The notes under the pieces are model-generated. The model was not told the origin of the DNA. It saw nothing but the letters and a program-made list of their open reading frames with translations, and made no database searches. Shown in pieces: positions 37,742-46,582 of a stretch of 64,000 bases of DNA. Source of the DNA: CBDFMG01 sp965221205 [NCBI: bacterium] (lineage in GTDB: Bacteria > SM23-31). The stretch lies in the NCBI GenBank assembly GCA_965221205.1, contig OZ244870.1, forward strand, positions 2,356,001 to 2,420,000, given 5' to 3'. Both the position numbers and the translations under genes were made by a program. Each line of letters begins with the position of its first letter. Within the stretch, counting starts at the first letter, position 1.

Positions 37742-38029
37742 ATGGCACGTAGAATTCACACATCAGAACAAATTATCCACAAGCTTCGAGAGGCAGAAGT
37801 ACTGCTCGCTCAAGGTCAGTCGGTTCAACAAGCTGCTCGCCAGATTGAGGTTACAGAGCAGACCTATTATCGTTGGCGAAAGGAGTATGGTGGTCTTCGG
37901 GTGAATCAGGCGAAACGATTGAAAGCGTTAGAGAGAGAGAATATTCGCCTGAAACGCCTGGTTGCCGAGAAAGAGTTGGATATTCAAATCCTCAATGAGA
38001 CTCTGGCGGTTGATGCAAAAAACTTCTGA
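37742..38029 (+). CDS. IS3-family transposase OrfA
   Basis: A 95-residue OrfA with an N-terminal helix-turn-helix (RRIHTSEQIIHKLREAEVLL, then ARQIEVTEQTYYRWRKEYGG) and a C-terminal leucine zipper (LKALERENIRLKRLVAEKE), the standard layout for DNA-end recognition and multimerisation. An AAAGGAG precedes the ATG. Near the 3' end, AAAAAAC at 38017-38023 is in the A_AAA_AAC phase used for programmed -1 frameshifting; shifting there joins OrfA to OrfB to give the active OrfAB transposase, while unshifted ribosomes stop at the TGA six bases later. Confidence 0.9.
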   Translation: MARRIHTSEQIIHKLREAEVLLAQGQSVQQAARQIEVTEQTYYRWRKEYGGLRVNQAKRLKALERENIRLKRLVAEKELDIQILNETLAVDAKNF

Positions 38030-38049
38030 GCCCGGCGAAGCGACGGGAG

Positions 38050-38907
38050 GTGGTGCAGCATCTTTGCACGACTCTTGAGATCTCGCAGCGCCGGGCCTGT
38101 AGTGTGTTGGGAGTACCGCGCAGCACTCATCAATATCGCCCGATTTCTCCTGCGGATGAACCGGTGTTCGTGCAACGTATGGTCGAGTTGGCCACGCAGT
38201 ATGGTCGGTATGGTTATCGACGAATTACCGCACTGTTACAGCCAGAAGGCTTCAAGGTCAATCATAAGAGAGTGGAGCGTTTGTGGCGTCGAGAAGGATT
38301 AAAAGTTCCCCGGAGGCAACCGAAGCGCAAACGGTTATGGCTCAATGACGGTTCGTGTATTCGGCTGCGACCTGCGTACCGGGATCATGTCTGGAGTTAT
38401 GACTTCATGCAAGCACGAACCCGAGAGGGAAGGAGCTATCGTTTGTTAACAATATTAGATGAATACAGTCGGGAGTGTCAGGCAATTGTGGTAGGCAGGA
38501 GGCTGACTCACAATGACGTCATAGAACATCTTGCAACACTGTTCGTGCAGCGAGGAGTTCCGGTTCACCTGAGAAGTGATAATGGCACAGAGTTCACTGC
38601 TCAAGCGGTCCGGACATGGCTCATGCGCCTGGGAGTAAAAACATTGTATATTGAACCAGGCAGTCCATGGGAGAACGGGTATATTGAGTCGTTCAATGGC
38701 AAACTGCGTGATGAAGTGCTCAACCGGGAAATCTTCGATACCTTACACGAAGCAAAAGTGCTTGTGGAACGCTGGCGAAATGAGTATAATCATAAGAGAC
38801 CGCATAGTGCCCTCAGATACCGGCCACCCGCCCCCGAGGCCGTTATACCACCGGATTCGGTCTCAAGGCCAATGGATAATACAACAATGAATATATCGAT
38901 GAATTGA
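38050..38907 (+). CDS. IS3-family transposase OrfB (DDE catalytic part)
   Basis: The 285-residue annotated part carries the retroviral-type integrase core. The DDE triad is visible: Asp in WSYDFMQARTREGR, Asp in HLRSDNGTEFTA and Glu in WENGYIESFNGKLRDE. The HTH_21-like region GRYGYRRITALLQPEGFKVN precedes it. The frame is -1 relative to orfA and remains open back to the slippery heptamer at 38017, so the real product is most likely the OrfAB fusion (about 384 residues) with this GTG start being only nominal. No lesion is visible, so the element may still be active. Confidence 0.9.
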   Translation: MVQHLCTTLEISQRRACSVLGVPRSTHQYRPISPADEPVFVQRMVELATQYGRYGYRRITALLQPEGFKVNHKRVERLWRREGLKVPRRQPKRKRLWLNDGSCIRLRPAYRDHVWSYDFMQARTREGRSYRLLTILDEYSRECQAIVVGRRLTHNDVIEHLATLFVQRGVPVHLRSDNGTEFTAQAVRTWLMRLGVKTLYIEPGSPWENGYIESFNGKLRDEVLNREIFDTLHEAKVLVERWRNEYNHKRPHSALRYRPPAPEAVIPPDSVSRPMDNTTMNISMN

Positions 38908-38945
38908 CTAACTTAAATAATGGCCCAAACATTAGGGGCAGGTCA

Positions 38946-39439
38946 GTAACACCTTCAATCTTAATCACGTCAGCATAATCTTTTTTTTGTATCCAACTTT
39001 CAATAGTACAGGTCGTACTTAAAGGATCGGGATTTTCTGATGTTTCAATGACGTATGTAAAAGAAATTGAATCAGGAGATGTTCCCTCAAAATCTATACT
39101 TGTCTCAAAACCGTATCCCCAAAAGTCATCACTTGCAACACCAATTAAGTTTCCTGATTGTTTTTCATATACATGTAGAGTAATATTCCCTTCGGGAACA
39201 TTAGTGACTCCCTCAAAAAATATATCCTCAATATAACTTGGTGATGATTGATAATAAATATAACGTAAAATCCTTGGAGTTATTTGCTCAATAGGTGGTG
39301 CTACCGGAGGTTCAACAGGAGGAGGAGGTGGTGCTACCGGTCTAGTTGGTTGTATTATAGTAGTTGTACCTGAATCATCTTTTCCACAAAAAACATTAGC
39401 AATAGAAATAAGCAATACAAATAGTATTAAACGTTTCAT
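38946..39439 (-). pseudogene. putative lipoprotein truncated at its 3' end by the IS element
   Basis: The minus strand from the ATG at 39439 encodes a lipoprotein signal (MKRLILFVLLISIANVFC, lipobox ending at Cys 18), then a proline-rich linker (PPPPPVEPPVAPP) and a beta-rich domain. An AAGAGG lies upstream of the start. The host sequence ends at KIEGVT, after which the frame runs into the IS terminal repeat and picks up about 38 foreign residues. About 165 native codons remain. The domain is not one I recognise. The missing 3' part is not found at the other end of the IS. Confidence 0.7.
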
Positions 39440-39644
39440 AATAAGCCTCTTATAAAGCAAAATTTTACCTTGTTTATGTCATAAAACGTGTTTATTACTA
39501 GACAATCAAGGATACTTTTCGAATATATTTTTTATTTATGTATATCATTCCTCAAATTTAATATATCAGTTCAAAAATAAAATAATGCATTACTCTACGA
39601 AATTCTCCTCCTCATCAACAATTCCGGCGGTTCCTGGCAGGAGT

Positions 39645-40001
39645 TTAAGATTTGTGGAGGGAAGACCGCTCAATCAACGCTTTGAACATTGTTACAAACC
39701 GTGATGGGAGTCCGTCAAGCTGATTGTCCATTGTTTCACTGGTTATGACAATTACGGATGTGTTTTCAATTGCAACGGCAGAGACAGTCCGTTTATTTTC
39801 ACCAAATAATGACATTTCTCCGAAGAACTCATTTGGTCGGAATGTATTTAATGTTATAGATTTTTTATCATCGGATTTAATGCTGATCCTCACGCGTCCG
39901 TTCTCAATGATATACATTTCATTACCGGAGGCGCCCTCTCTGAATATAATTTGCCCCTTCATGAATATCTTTTTGAATTTTCGGCCTGATGTATCTGTCA
40001 T
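39645..40001 (-). CDS. stand-alone cyclic-nucleotide-binding-domain protein
   Basis: A 118-residue protein made almost entirely of one cNMP-binding (CAP_ED) fold: FMKGQIIFREGASGNEMYII, ENGRVRISI, then NEFFGEMSLFGENKRTVSAV and a short C-terminal helix. The phosphate-binding cassette has FGEMSLFGENKRTVSA, lacking the canonical RAA sequence, so nucleotide binding is uncertain. No DNA-binding, kinase or diguanylate domain is attached. It is closely similar to the broken copy at 52 kb and more distantly to the one at 34.7 kb. Possibly a small sensor or adaptor; partner unknown. Confidence 0.75.
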   Translation of the reverse strand: MTDTSGRKFKKIFMKGQIIFREGASGNEMYIIENGRVRISIKSDDKKSITLNTFRPNEFFGEMSLFGENKRTVSAVAIENTSVIVITSETMDNQLDGLPSRFVTMFKALIERSSLHKS

Positions 40002-40043
40002 TTTTAAAAAGTAATACAGTATGTAATGGATGAAAATTAGAGT

Positions 40044-40742
40044 TTAACGCTTTCTGAGCACCTTAACCAAAGCAGTCTTAGTATCGGTGCTTTTGTCTCG
40101 ATCTTTTATAAATTTTGCAGGAACACCAGCAACAACCGAGTTTGATTTGACATCTTTTATAACTACAGCACCTGCGGCAATAACGCTATTCTTTCCAACA
40201 ATCACACCTTCAAGAATGACAGCGTTTGCACCAATCACAACACCGTCACGGATAATAACCGGTTTTGCACTTGGTGGTTCTAATACACCGGCAATGACAG
40301 CACCGGCGCCAACATGGCAGTCTTTTCCGATTATACCTCGTGCGCCAACAACAGCATTCATATCTATCATAGTACGATGACCTATTTCGGCTCCAATATT
40401 GATTACAGCACCCATCATAATGATACAATCCTTGCCTATCTTGACCTTATCACGGATAACAGCACCGGGCTCAATCCGAGCAGGGATATTTTTTAAGTCA
40501 AGCATCGGGAGAGCAGAATTTCGTCTGTCATTTTCAATGTAAAAATATTCGATTGATTTATTGTTTTTCTGAAGCAGCATTTTAATTGAAGAGTAATCTC
40601 CAATTGCAATGAGTGAGTCGACACCGGGGAATGTCATTACATCACTGGAAATTGCTGTAGTAACGTTACCTTTTATATAGACTTTAACCGGAGTTTTTTT
40701 TGTTGCAGTTCCTATGAGCTGCGCAATTTCATTATAATCCAT
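40044..40742 (-). CDS. dapH: 2,3,4,5-tetrahydropyridine-2,6-dicarboxylate N-acetyltransferase
   Basis: A 232-residue left-handed parallel beta-helix acyltransferase of the DapH type (N-terminal DapH domain with YNEIAQLIGTATKKTPVKVY, then hexapeptide repeats such as VIRDKVKIGKDCIIMMGAVI and GARGIIGKDCHVGAGAVIAG). The signature LEPPSAKPVIIRDGVVIGAN separates DapH from DapD. It acetylates tetrahydrodipicolinate on the way to diaminopimelate and lysine. The ATG at 40742 has GGAAAG upstream and overlaps the dapB stop by 11 bases. The later acetyl-pathway genes (aminotransferase, deacetylase, epimerase) are not in the window. Confidence 0.92.
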   Translation of the reverse strand: MDYNEIAQLIGTATKKTPVKVYIKGNVTTAISSDVMTFPGVDSLIAIGDYSSIKMLLQKNNKSIEYFYIENDRRNSALPMLDLKNIPARIEPGAVIRDKVKIGKDCIIMMGAVINIGAEIGHRTMIDMNAVVGARGIIGKDCHVGAGAVIAGVLEPPSAKPVIIRDGVVIGANAVILEGVIVGKNSVIAAGAVVIKDVKSNSVVAGVPAKFIKDRDKSTDTKTALVKVLRKR

Positions 40743-41508
40743 GACCACTTTCCATACAATCTCTCATTGAATACCAGCCTGGTTTCTGTAAATGAATAAA
40801 CTTGAGTGCTTGCAATGCTCCTTCAACAAAAACCATTCTATCGAATGCCGTATGGGATATAGACACTTGATCATGTTGTCCGATAAAAAGAATTTCATGT
40901 TCAGCAATAAGCGCGCCTGCACGAACTGAGTGAAAGGTTATTTCACCTTTTTTTCGGGGAGAAACACCGTGTCTTCCGAATCGTGCTTTGCGTGTCAAAA
41001 TTTGATTTCTTCCATTTGCTATGTCGTAGCCAAGTTTTAGAGCAGTACCGCTTGGCGCATCTTTCTTGGTTTTACTGTGCTTTTCAATAATTTCAATGTC
41101 ATATGATTCAGGTAGTACGCTTGAAAGTAAGTGCGCAAATGAGCCGAGCAGATCAATCGCCGAAGCCATATTCGGTGAGTGAAGAATGGGAATTGATTTA
41201 GATGAATCTTTCAGTTTTTTAATTTGAGCGCTTGAATACCCGGTAGTGCCAATCACCATTCCTTTATTTGCCTGTTTGCAAGATTCCAAGACATTCATCG
41301 TTGCATCAGGAAGAGAAAAATCGACAACAACATCACAGAGATGAACGAGCTTCGCTATATCAATAGAAACAGGTACATCAATGTCAAATGCAGGTTTGTT
41401 TTTGTCATAACCGCCGACACATTGCAAGTCCGGACTACTTTTTATACGTTCATAAATTTTTCTGCCTATTTTACCGGATATGCCGATGATGAGAACGTCG
41501 AGTGCCAT
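40732..41508 (-). CDS. dapB: 4-hydroxy-tetrahydrodipicolinate reductase
   Basis: A 258-residue Rossmann-fold reductase. N-terminal nucleotide-binding segment LIIGISGKIGRKIYERI (Gly-rich, with Ser-Gly-Lys in place of the usual GAxGRMG), VVDFSLPDA and GTTGYSSAQI, and the substrate motif EKHSKTKKDAPSGTALKL with the catalytic His and Lys. It reduces the DapA product for diaminopimelate synthesis. It lies 27 bases after dapA and overlaps dapH, giving dapA-dapB-dapH on the minus strand in pathway order. Confidence 0.93.
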   Translation of the reverse strand: MALDVLIIGISGKIGRKIYERIKSSPDLQCVGGYDKNKPAFDIDVPVSIDIAKLVHLCDVVVDFSLPDATMNVLESCKQANKGMVIGTTGYSSAQIKKLKDSSKSIPILHSPNMASAIDLLGSFAHLLSSVLPESYDIEIIEKHSKTKKDAPSGTALKLGYDIANGRNQILTRKARFGRHGVSPRKKGEITFHSVRAGALIAEHEILFIGQHDQVSISHTAFDRMVFVEGALQALKFIHLQKPGWYSMRDCMESGHGL

Positions 41509-41535
41509 AAGTTACTTTCCCAAAGATTTTGTGTG

Positions 41536-42414
41536 CTATAAAAGCCCGGCTTCGGTCATTGATTTTTTCAACTTGTCAGTTTGAGATTCATCCATAGAGA
41601 TGAGGGGTAATCTGCAGGAGCCGACAGCAAACCCGAAAAGCTCCATCGCATGCTTCACTGGAATAGGATTAACATCAATAAATAGATCATAAAATAACGG
41701 AAGATATTTCAAAAATAACTCTCTACTTTCATCATGTTTTTTTTTAAGATAAAGACGAACCATTTTAGACATATCGGAAGGAATGATGTTTGCGGACACT
41801 GAAATTACTCCAACACCTCCAACTGATAATATCGGAACTGTTTCGTTATCATTCCCAGAGTAAATCGAAAAATGAGGATCAGCATCCCGAGCAATATGAG
41901 CAATTTGAACAATATTACTGCTTGCTTCTTTGGTGGCAGCGATGTTTTTTAGTTGCGAAAGAGCAATAGTTGTTTCCGCACTCATATTCAAACCTGTCCG
42001 GGAGGGAACATTGTACATTATGATCGGAAGAGAGCAAGCATCATTTATCCGCTTAAAATGCTCATATAGTCCCCGTTGCGAGGTTTTATTATAATAGGGA
42101 GTGACAACAAGGGCTGCATTTGCACCCAGCTCCTCGGCACGTTTTGTCAGTTCCAAGGCACGGCGTGTTTCATTACTGCCCGTTCCCGCAACAACAGGTA
42201 CCTGTCCTGCAACAAAGCGGATAGTGTGCTCGATTAGCTCTTCGTGTTCTTTATAAGTGAGTGCAGCTGATTCACCGGTTGTGCCGCATACAATAATTGC
42301 ATCGATACCGTTATCAATCTGAAAGTCAAGCAGTTGGTCAAAGAGGGGGTAATTTATAGAAAAATCAGGATTGAACGGAGTAACTATAGCAACGCCGGCA
42401 CCATTGAATACCAT
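41536..42414 (-). CDS. dapA: 4-hydroxy-tetrahydrodipicolinate synthase
   Basis: A 292-residue TIM-barrel aldolase condensing pyruvate with aspartate semialdehyde; the length equals that of E. coli DapA. Motifs: GAGVAIVTPFNPDFSINY, the GTTGESAAL phosphate/carboxylate loop, YYNKTSQRGLYEHF, the Tyr in MYNVPSRTGLNMS and the Schiff-base Lys in AATKEASSN. The ATG at 42414 is favoured over the upstream GTG because AAGGAG lies 9 bases before it. That Shine-Dalgarno is the last of three tandem 13-bp copies. First of three diaminopimelate genes. Confidence 0.95.
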   Translation of the reverse strand: MVFNGAGVAIVTPFNPDFSINYPLFDQLLDFQIDNGIDAIIVCGTTGESAALTYKEHEELIEHTIRFVAGQVPVVAGTGSNETRRALELTKRAEELGANAALVVTPYYNKTSQRGLYEHFKRINDACSLPIIMYNVPSRTGLNMSAETTIALSQLKNIAATKEASSNIVQIAHIARDADPHFSIYSGNDNETVPILSVGGVGVISVSANIIPSDMSKMVRLYLKKKHDESRELFLKYLPLFYDLFIDVNPIPVKHAMELFGFAVGSCRLPLISMDESQTDKLKKSMTEAGLL

Positions 42415-42423
42415 TTCTCTTTT

Positions 42424-42462
42424 CTCCTTCACTGGTCTCCTTCACTGGTCTCCTTCACTGGT
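42424..42462. repeat. 13-bp unit repeated three times over the dapA ribosome binding site
   Basis: The plus strand reads CTCCTTCACTGGT three times in perfect tandem (42424-42436, 42437-42449, 42450-42462). On the dapA strand each unit contains AAGGAG, so the leader has three consecutive Shine-Dalgarno sequences, only the last at the normal distance from the ATG. Repeat-number change by slippage could alter the leader. Confidence 0.8.
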
Positions 42463-42528
42463 TCAAGGATTCAATTTTATAAAATATGATTCAATAAGCA
42501 AGACTTAATTATGAGAAAAATGTTCTTT

Positions 42529-43678
42529 TCAGCATATTTTCTGTTTCATTGAATATTTGCGAAGTGCCTCTTCATCGAGATTGAATCCAAGCCCTGGTGA
42601 ATCTGGTACACGAATGTAACCGTCCTCAACTATCACTTTCGGTTTGATAATACTCTCCTTATATATGGAAAGCTCTGTAAATTCACATGCATAGGGAAGG
42701 TGTTTCATCGAAGCAGTCAAATGGAGTTTCGCACCCACAGTAAAACCCGGAACTATTTCATTTCCAATTCCCCAAGACAGCCCGTATGCTTCTGCAATTG
42801 CCTCAACTGATTTTGCAGGAAACAATCCACCTGCTTTTTGCAAGCTTTATATTGACAATATCTACAGCATCTTTATGGGCTAAAGCAACAACATCTCCGG
42901 GCAGCCAGATACTTTCGTCTGCCATCAGGGGTGTGTTTATATTTTTCCGAATCTTGGCAAGTCCGTCAATATTTTGTGGATTAATCGGCTGCTCAAGGAA
43001 CTCAAGATTGCAGTAATCGAGCACCTTCATTGCTTCAATGGTTTCATTGACTCCCCAAGAACAGTTCGGATCAAGTCTTAATATAATCGCATTTCCAAGC
43101 GCACCTCTCACTGCTTGAACTTTGTCGATATCACCGCGAATGTCGTGTGATCCCTTTAGTTTTAAAACATTTATGCCCTTTTTGATGAATGTCTTTGCAT
43201 TGCGTATCATAGCTTCCTTAGTATCAATGCCGAGCTCGCTTGCAATGGGGATTTTGTCCCTATATCGTCCACCAAGCAAGGTGCAGACCGGAACACTGAG
43301 TATTTTCCCCACAAGGTCATGCAAAGCAAGATCGACACCCTCTTTTGCACCGGGACATTTTGCAACGGCACGATCAATTTTTGAAAGAAGAGGACGGAGA
43401 TGGCAAGGATTGTGTCCAATTAGGATAGGTGTGAAGTAGTTTTTTATTATCAGTTCAACTGTCTCAAGTGTTTCCCCGTAAAATGTCGGTTCCCATGCGC
43501 ATGATTCACCAATACCGGTATGACCGCTATCAGTCGAAATTACTACTACAACCGAATTCGACGTAGAAATACTTTCATGCGCATCAGCAAAATCATGAAT
43601 AGGAACCGCAATGGGATAGGTCTTGACGTGTGTAATTGTTACATTTTCAAGTTGCTCAGGCATGGAAGAATCACTCAT
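42529..43678 (-). pseudogene. enolase-superfamily (muconate cycloisomerase/Ala-Glu epimerase-like) gene with one frameshift
   Basis: From the ATG at 43678 about 280 codons encode a mandelate racemase/muconate lactonizing-type enzyme: capping N-domain (THVKTYPIAVPIHDF), the KLKGSHD lysine motif, metal ligands in RLDPNCSW, LEFLEQPI and LMADESIW. At about 42845 the frame breaks; reading one base differently continues with LQKAGGLFPAKSVEAIAEAY and the C-terminal DSPGLGFNLDEEALRKY to the stop at 42529. An extra T in AAGCTTGCAAAAAG explains the shift. The joined protein would be about 380 residues, a normal length. It lies upstream of dapA. Substrate cannot be told; L-Ala-D/L-Glu or N-acylamino-acid chemistry are options. 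Confidence 0.8.
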
Positions 43679-43763
43679 TAATAGATATTGATATATAATG
43701 ACAAATAATATTTCGTTTAAAATAAAACATTAAGAACAAAAATCAAGATAGAATAGATAAGAA

Positions 43764-44521
43764 TCAGACAATATTTATCCCGAAATTGTCTACACATAAT
43801 CTCCGGAGAGACTGATAGGCGGACTCAAGTGTATAGACACCAGTGATTTTACTGGCGCGCGGACTTTTGATTTCAATCCGAAAAGCAATCCCCTCGGCAT
43901 CGACTTCAATAATATGTGAATTAACATCAGTATCAGGATTTGCTATCATTTGCGAAATGGTGTTTTCGAATCCAATACCCGCCATTGCAACTGCGGCATG
44001 TGTATTGACATTCCTCGGATAAAAGGAGCATATTTCTTTGGTCTTGCCTTTGAAAATCACAGTTTTTGTTATCGTCTCTATCAAAGTTGTTCGGATGTTT
44101 ATCACTACTGATTGTCACTTTTTTAATTATGTTTCTGGCGTCATAAATGCCATCAAGTCCGAGAATTCCACCATGGACCGCAAATAGTTTCGTTTTGTGA
44201 TTTCTGCAGAGAGATGCAATAGTATCTCTGAAAGAATCGTCTGCTAAAGAGGTATTCGACATAATCATCATGTCGTAATGCTGCAGTACGGTGGGAGCAA
44301 ATTTCCAGACGGCACTATTTAATGCACATTCAACTACAATATCGGGATTACAGTTAGTAAATCTATTGAAATCATCCAAATTTAATTTGCTGAGTTGCGC
44401 TGTTTTAGATTCATCTTTTTCGTAGACTAAAGACAACCTCAATATCATTACCCCCTTTGATTCTCTTTACAAGATATGATCCGATTGTACCGTATCTGAT
44501 AATATCGACAAATAGTGCCAT
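43764..44521 (-). pseudogene. aspartate dehydrogenase (NadX-like), frameshifted
   Basis: Three frames on the minus strand together encode an L-aspartate dehydrogenase-type protein of about 250 residues. The first, from the ATG at 44521, has a YGTIGSYLVKRIKGGNDIEV nucleotide-binding start. The second (to about 44100) has VYEKDESKTAQLSKL, NPDIVVECALNSA and AVHGGILGLDGIYDARN. The third has FYPRNVNTHAAVAMAGIGFE and NPDTDVNSHIIEVDAEG, matching the family's NINVAA and IADP-type segments. Shifts fall near 44425 and 44100. The enzyme family deaminates aspartate and can feed NAD synthesis. It stands upstream of the broken enolase-type gene and dapA on the same strand. Confidence 0.8.
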
Positions 44522-44967
44522 ATTAGTAGGGAATTAGACCCGTAATGTCAAGCTGATTTTGGAAATTAATGTAGGCGTAGCAAAAAAGAGAAATTGAAAC
44601 AATAAGGTTTTTAGAAGAGAGGGAATAACAGAACGTAAAATGTAATTTAGGGCGGAATATTAACTAGAACTTCACCTTGAAATCCAATTTTTCAGCAGAT
44701 CAAAGGCGACGTATCAAAATGTATAATTCTAATGTTCATAATTACTGGTCAAAAGTAAATATCGATAGATTAATTACATTGAAGTACGAATTTGTATTTT
44801 GTTATAGAATTATATGTATTGAATTTATAAGTCAAGCAAAATACATAAACTAATTAAGTGATGTGGTGAAATGTCAAGGTTTTATTTACTTGAAAATATT
44901 TCAAAAAACTTGTACACTATATTAACAAAATCAATGTCATGTAGGAACAAAAGAATATTATGTATGG
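44522..44967. other. AT-rich intergenic region between divergent transcription units
   Basis: About 445 bases separate the minus-strand dap-side genes from the plus-strand zinc-ribbon/phosphomutase pair. Apart from one promoter-like sequence near its right end I see no gene, RNA or repeat here. Confidence 0.5.
44890..44918 (+). promoter_or_regulatory. sigma70-type promoter upstream of the zinc-ribbon gene
   Basis: TTGAAA (44890-44895) and TACACT (44913-44918) are 17 bases apart, about 60 bases before the ATG at 44980. The match is moderate (5/6 and 4/6). Confidence 0.45.
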
Positions 44968-44979
44968 TTGAATGTTCGT

Positions 44980-45186
44980 ATGAATAAAACAGACAAATCA
45001 CAAGATGTAACTTGCCCATTGTGCCAGCACCATTTTAATACCACAGAGGAAAACTGCCATCCGGGATGCCCGGTCGGTTCTCATTGCCACGCTGTAAAGT
45101 GCCCGAATTGCGGATATGAATTTGTTGAACATTCCAGTGTTGTTTCCTTTTTTAGTAACTTCTTCCGCAAAAATAGTAAAACGTGA
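44980..45186 (+). CDS. small zinc-ribbon protein
   Basis: A 68-residue protein with three Cys-rich knuckles: TCPLCQHHF, NCHPGCPVGSHCHAV and KCPNCGYEFVE. The spacing suggests at least one, perhaps two, structural zinc sites. I recall similar short proteins with the CPxCGYE ending near iron-transport or metal genes in other bacteria, but no such genes are here. The ATG at 44980 is preferred over an upstream TTG at 44968. It precedes the phosphosugar mutase, the ATG of which lies 8 bases after this stop, so the two are probably co-transcribed. Function unknown. Confidence 0.6.
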   Translation: MNKTDKSQDVTCPLCQHHFNTTEENCHPGCPVGSHCHAVKCPNCGYEFVEHSSVVSFFSNFFRKNSKT

Positions 45187-45193
45187 TATTTCT

Positions 45194-46546
45194 ATGAAAC
45201 CACTTATGGTATCCGTATCAGGTGTTCGGGGTATAGTAGGTGAGAGTCTGACACCGGACGTGATCGCCCGATACACATCCGCATTTGGTACAATGTGCAA
45301 TGGCGGAACAGTTGTAGTAGGCCGAGATACAAGGGTTTCAGGACCAATGGTAGAACAAGTGGTAAGAGCTGCCCTAATGGCAGCGGGCTGCACGGTTATT
45401 CCGCTCGGCATAAGCACAACACCTACTGTACAGATGGCAGTTCCACATTTTTGTGCAGATGGTGGTATTGTTATTACTGCAAGCCACAATCCCACAGAAT
45501 GGAATGCGCTTAAATTTCTAGATAATAAAGGAATGTTTATCGATTCCGATAAAGGCATGCAGTTACAATATATAATCGACTCAAACACTTTCGCTTATAC
45601 TAACCACTCAGGTCTGGGTACCTGTAAAGACCAAACATCGTATGACTATGACCATATTAAGGCAATCCTCTGCAGTAATTTTATAATGCCGGAAATAATT
45701 AGAAAAAAACAGTTTAAAGTTGTTGTCGATTGTGTCAATGGTGCTGCAAGCTCTATATTCCCGCTATTACTTGAAGAACTGGGCTGCGATGTGATAAAGC
45801 TGCATTGTGAGCCAAATGGGCATTTTCCCCGCGGCGCTGAATCGCTGCCTGAAAACATTACAGAACTGGGCTCGACTGTTTTAAACGTTAGAGCAGACAT
45901 TGGATTTGCCTTGGATCCAGATGGAGACCGTCTTGCAGTTGTCGATGAATCTGGTATTCCGCTTGGAGAAGAATACACTATTGTTCTTGCTACCACATCG
46001 GTTCTTGAGCATCAAACTGGCTCAATTGCTGCAAACGTTTCGACTACCTCAGCTCTTGATGACGTTGCCGACCGTTTTGATGTTACAATCCATCGTTCAG
46101 CTGTCGGGGAAGCACATGTTGTTAAAAAGATGATAGAAGCGGGATGTATTGTTGGTGGAGAAGGAAATGGGGGCGTTATATTCCCGGATATCCACTATGG
46201 TCGTGATGCGTTAGTTGGTGCTTCTCTTGTTTTGCGACTCTGCGCAGAGAGAGGGATTCCGATGAGTGCAGTCAAAGCAGATTTTCCCCGATATTATATG
46301 ACAAAATTGAAATTGGAAATGGATAGCAATACTGCTGAGAATGCAATTGAAGAAATTCGAGAAAACCCGGGAGGTGCTGAGGTAGATATTACCGATGGTC
46401 TGAAACTTATCTTTCCTTCATACTGGGTGCATATACGAAAATCGAACACTGAGCCAATAATTCGCGTTATCGTAGAAGCACAGACAAAAGAAAAAGCAGA
46501 TAAATTAGCATTGATATATCTGGAAAAAATTACAAGTGGAGTTTGA
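45194..46546 (+). CDS. glmM: phosphoglucosamine mutase/phosphomannomutase family enzyme
   Basis: A 450-residue alpha-D-phosphohexomutase. The four active-site loops are present in order: phospho-serine loop ITASHNPTEWNALKF (Ser near residue 97), metal loop LDPDGDRLAVVDE, sugar loop GGEGNGGVIFPD and phosphate loop IRKSNTEPIIRVIVEA. The N-terminal MVSVSGVRGIVGESLTPD matches the GlmM/archaeal PMM branch. It would make glucosamine 1-phosphate for peptidoglycan and LPS, or interconvert mannose phosphates; motifs alone do not decide. The ATG at 45194 is chosen because the conserved domain begins there; an in-frame upstream extension would overlap the zinc-ribbon gene. Confidence 0.85.
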   Translation: MKPLMVSVSGVRGIVGESLTPDVIARYTSAFGTMCNGGTVVVGRDTRVSGPMVEQVVRAALMAAGCTVIPLGISTTPTVQMAVPHFCADGGIVITASHNPTEWNALKFLDNKGMFIDSDKGMQLQYIIDSNTFAYTNHSGLGTCKDQTSYDYDHIKAILCSNFIMPEIIRKKQFKVVVDCVNGAASSIFPLLLEELGCDVIKLHCEPNGHFPRGAESLPENITELGSTVLNVRADIGFALDPDGDRLAVVDESGIPLGEEYTIVLATTSVLEHQTGSIAANVSTTSALDDVADRFDVTIHRSAVGEAHVVKKMIEAGCIVGGEGNGGVIFPDIHYGRDALVGASLVLRLCAERGIPMSAVKADFPRYYMTKLKLEMDSNTAENAIEEIRENPGGAEVDITDGLKLIFPSYWVHIRKSNTEPIIRVIVEAQTKEKADKLALIYLEKITSGV

Positions 46547-46582
46547 ATTGAATAGTTCGATTACATTGCGGAAAATTGTATA

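Larger units (their letters stand above)
37667..38945 (+). mobile_element. IS3-family (IS407-type) insertion sequence, apparently intact
   Basis: A 1.28-kb element bounded by imperfect inverted ends beginning TGACCTTGCCCCC on the left and, on the opposite strand, TGACCTGCCCC on the right, which is the IS407-type terminus. It carries orfA and orfB in the usual -1 arrangement with an AAAAAAC slippery heptamer. No matching 4-base target duplication is visible (ATTC on the left, GTAA on the right). The right end cuts a lipoprotein gene whose missing 3' part is not on the left side, so a deletion or rearrangement has occurred at the element. A relic of a related element lies near 57.7 kb. Confidence 0.85.

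Noticed and set aside
45116-45193. Upstream-extended start for the phosphosugar mutase
   Set aside because: The added residues overlap the zinc-ribbon gene in another frame and precede the conserved N-terminus.
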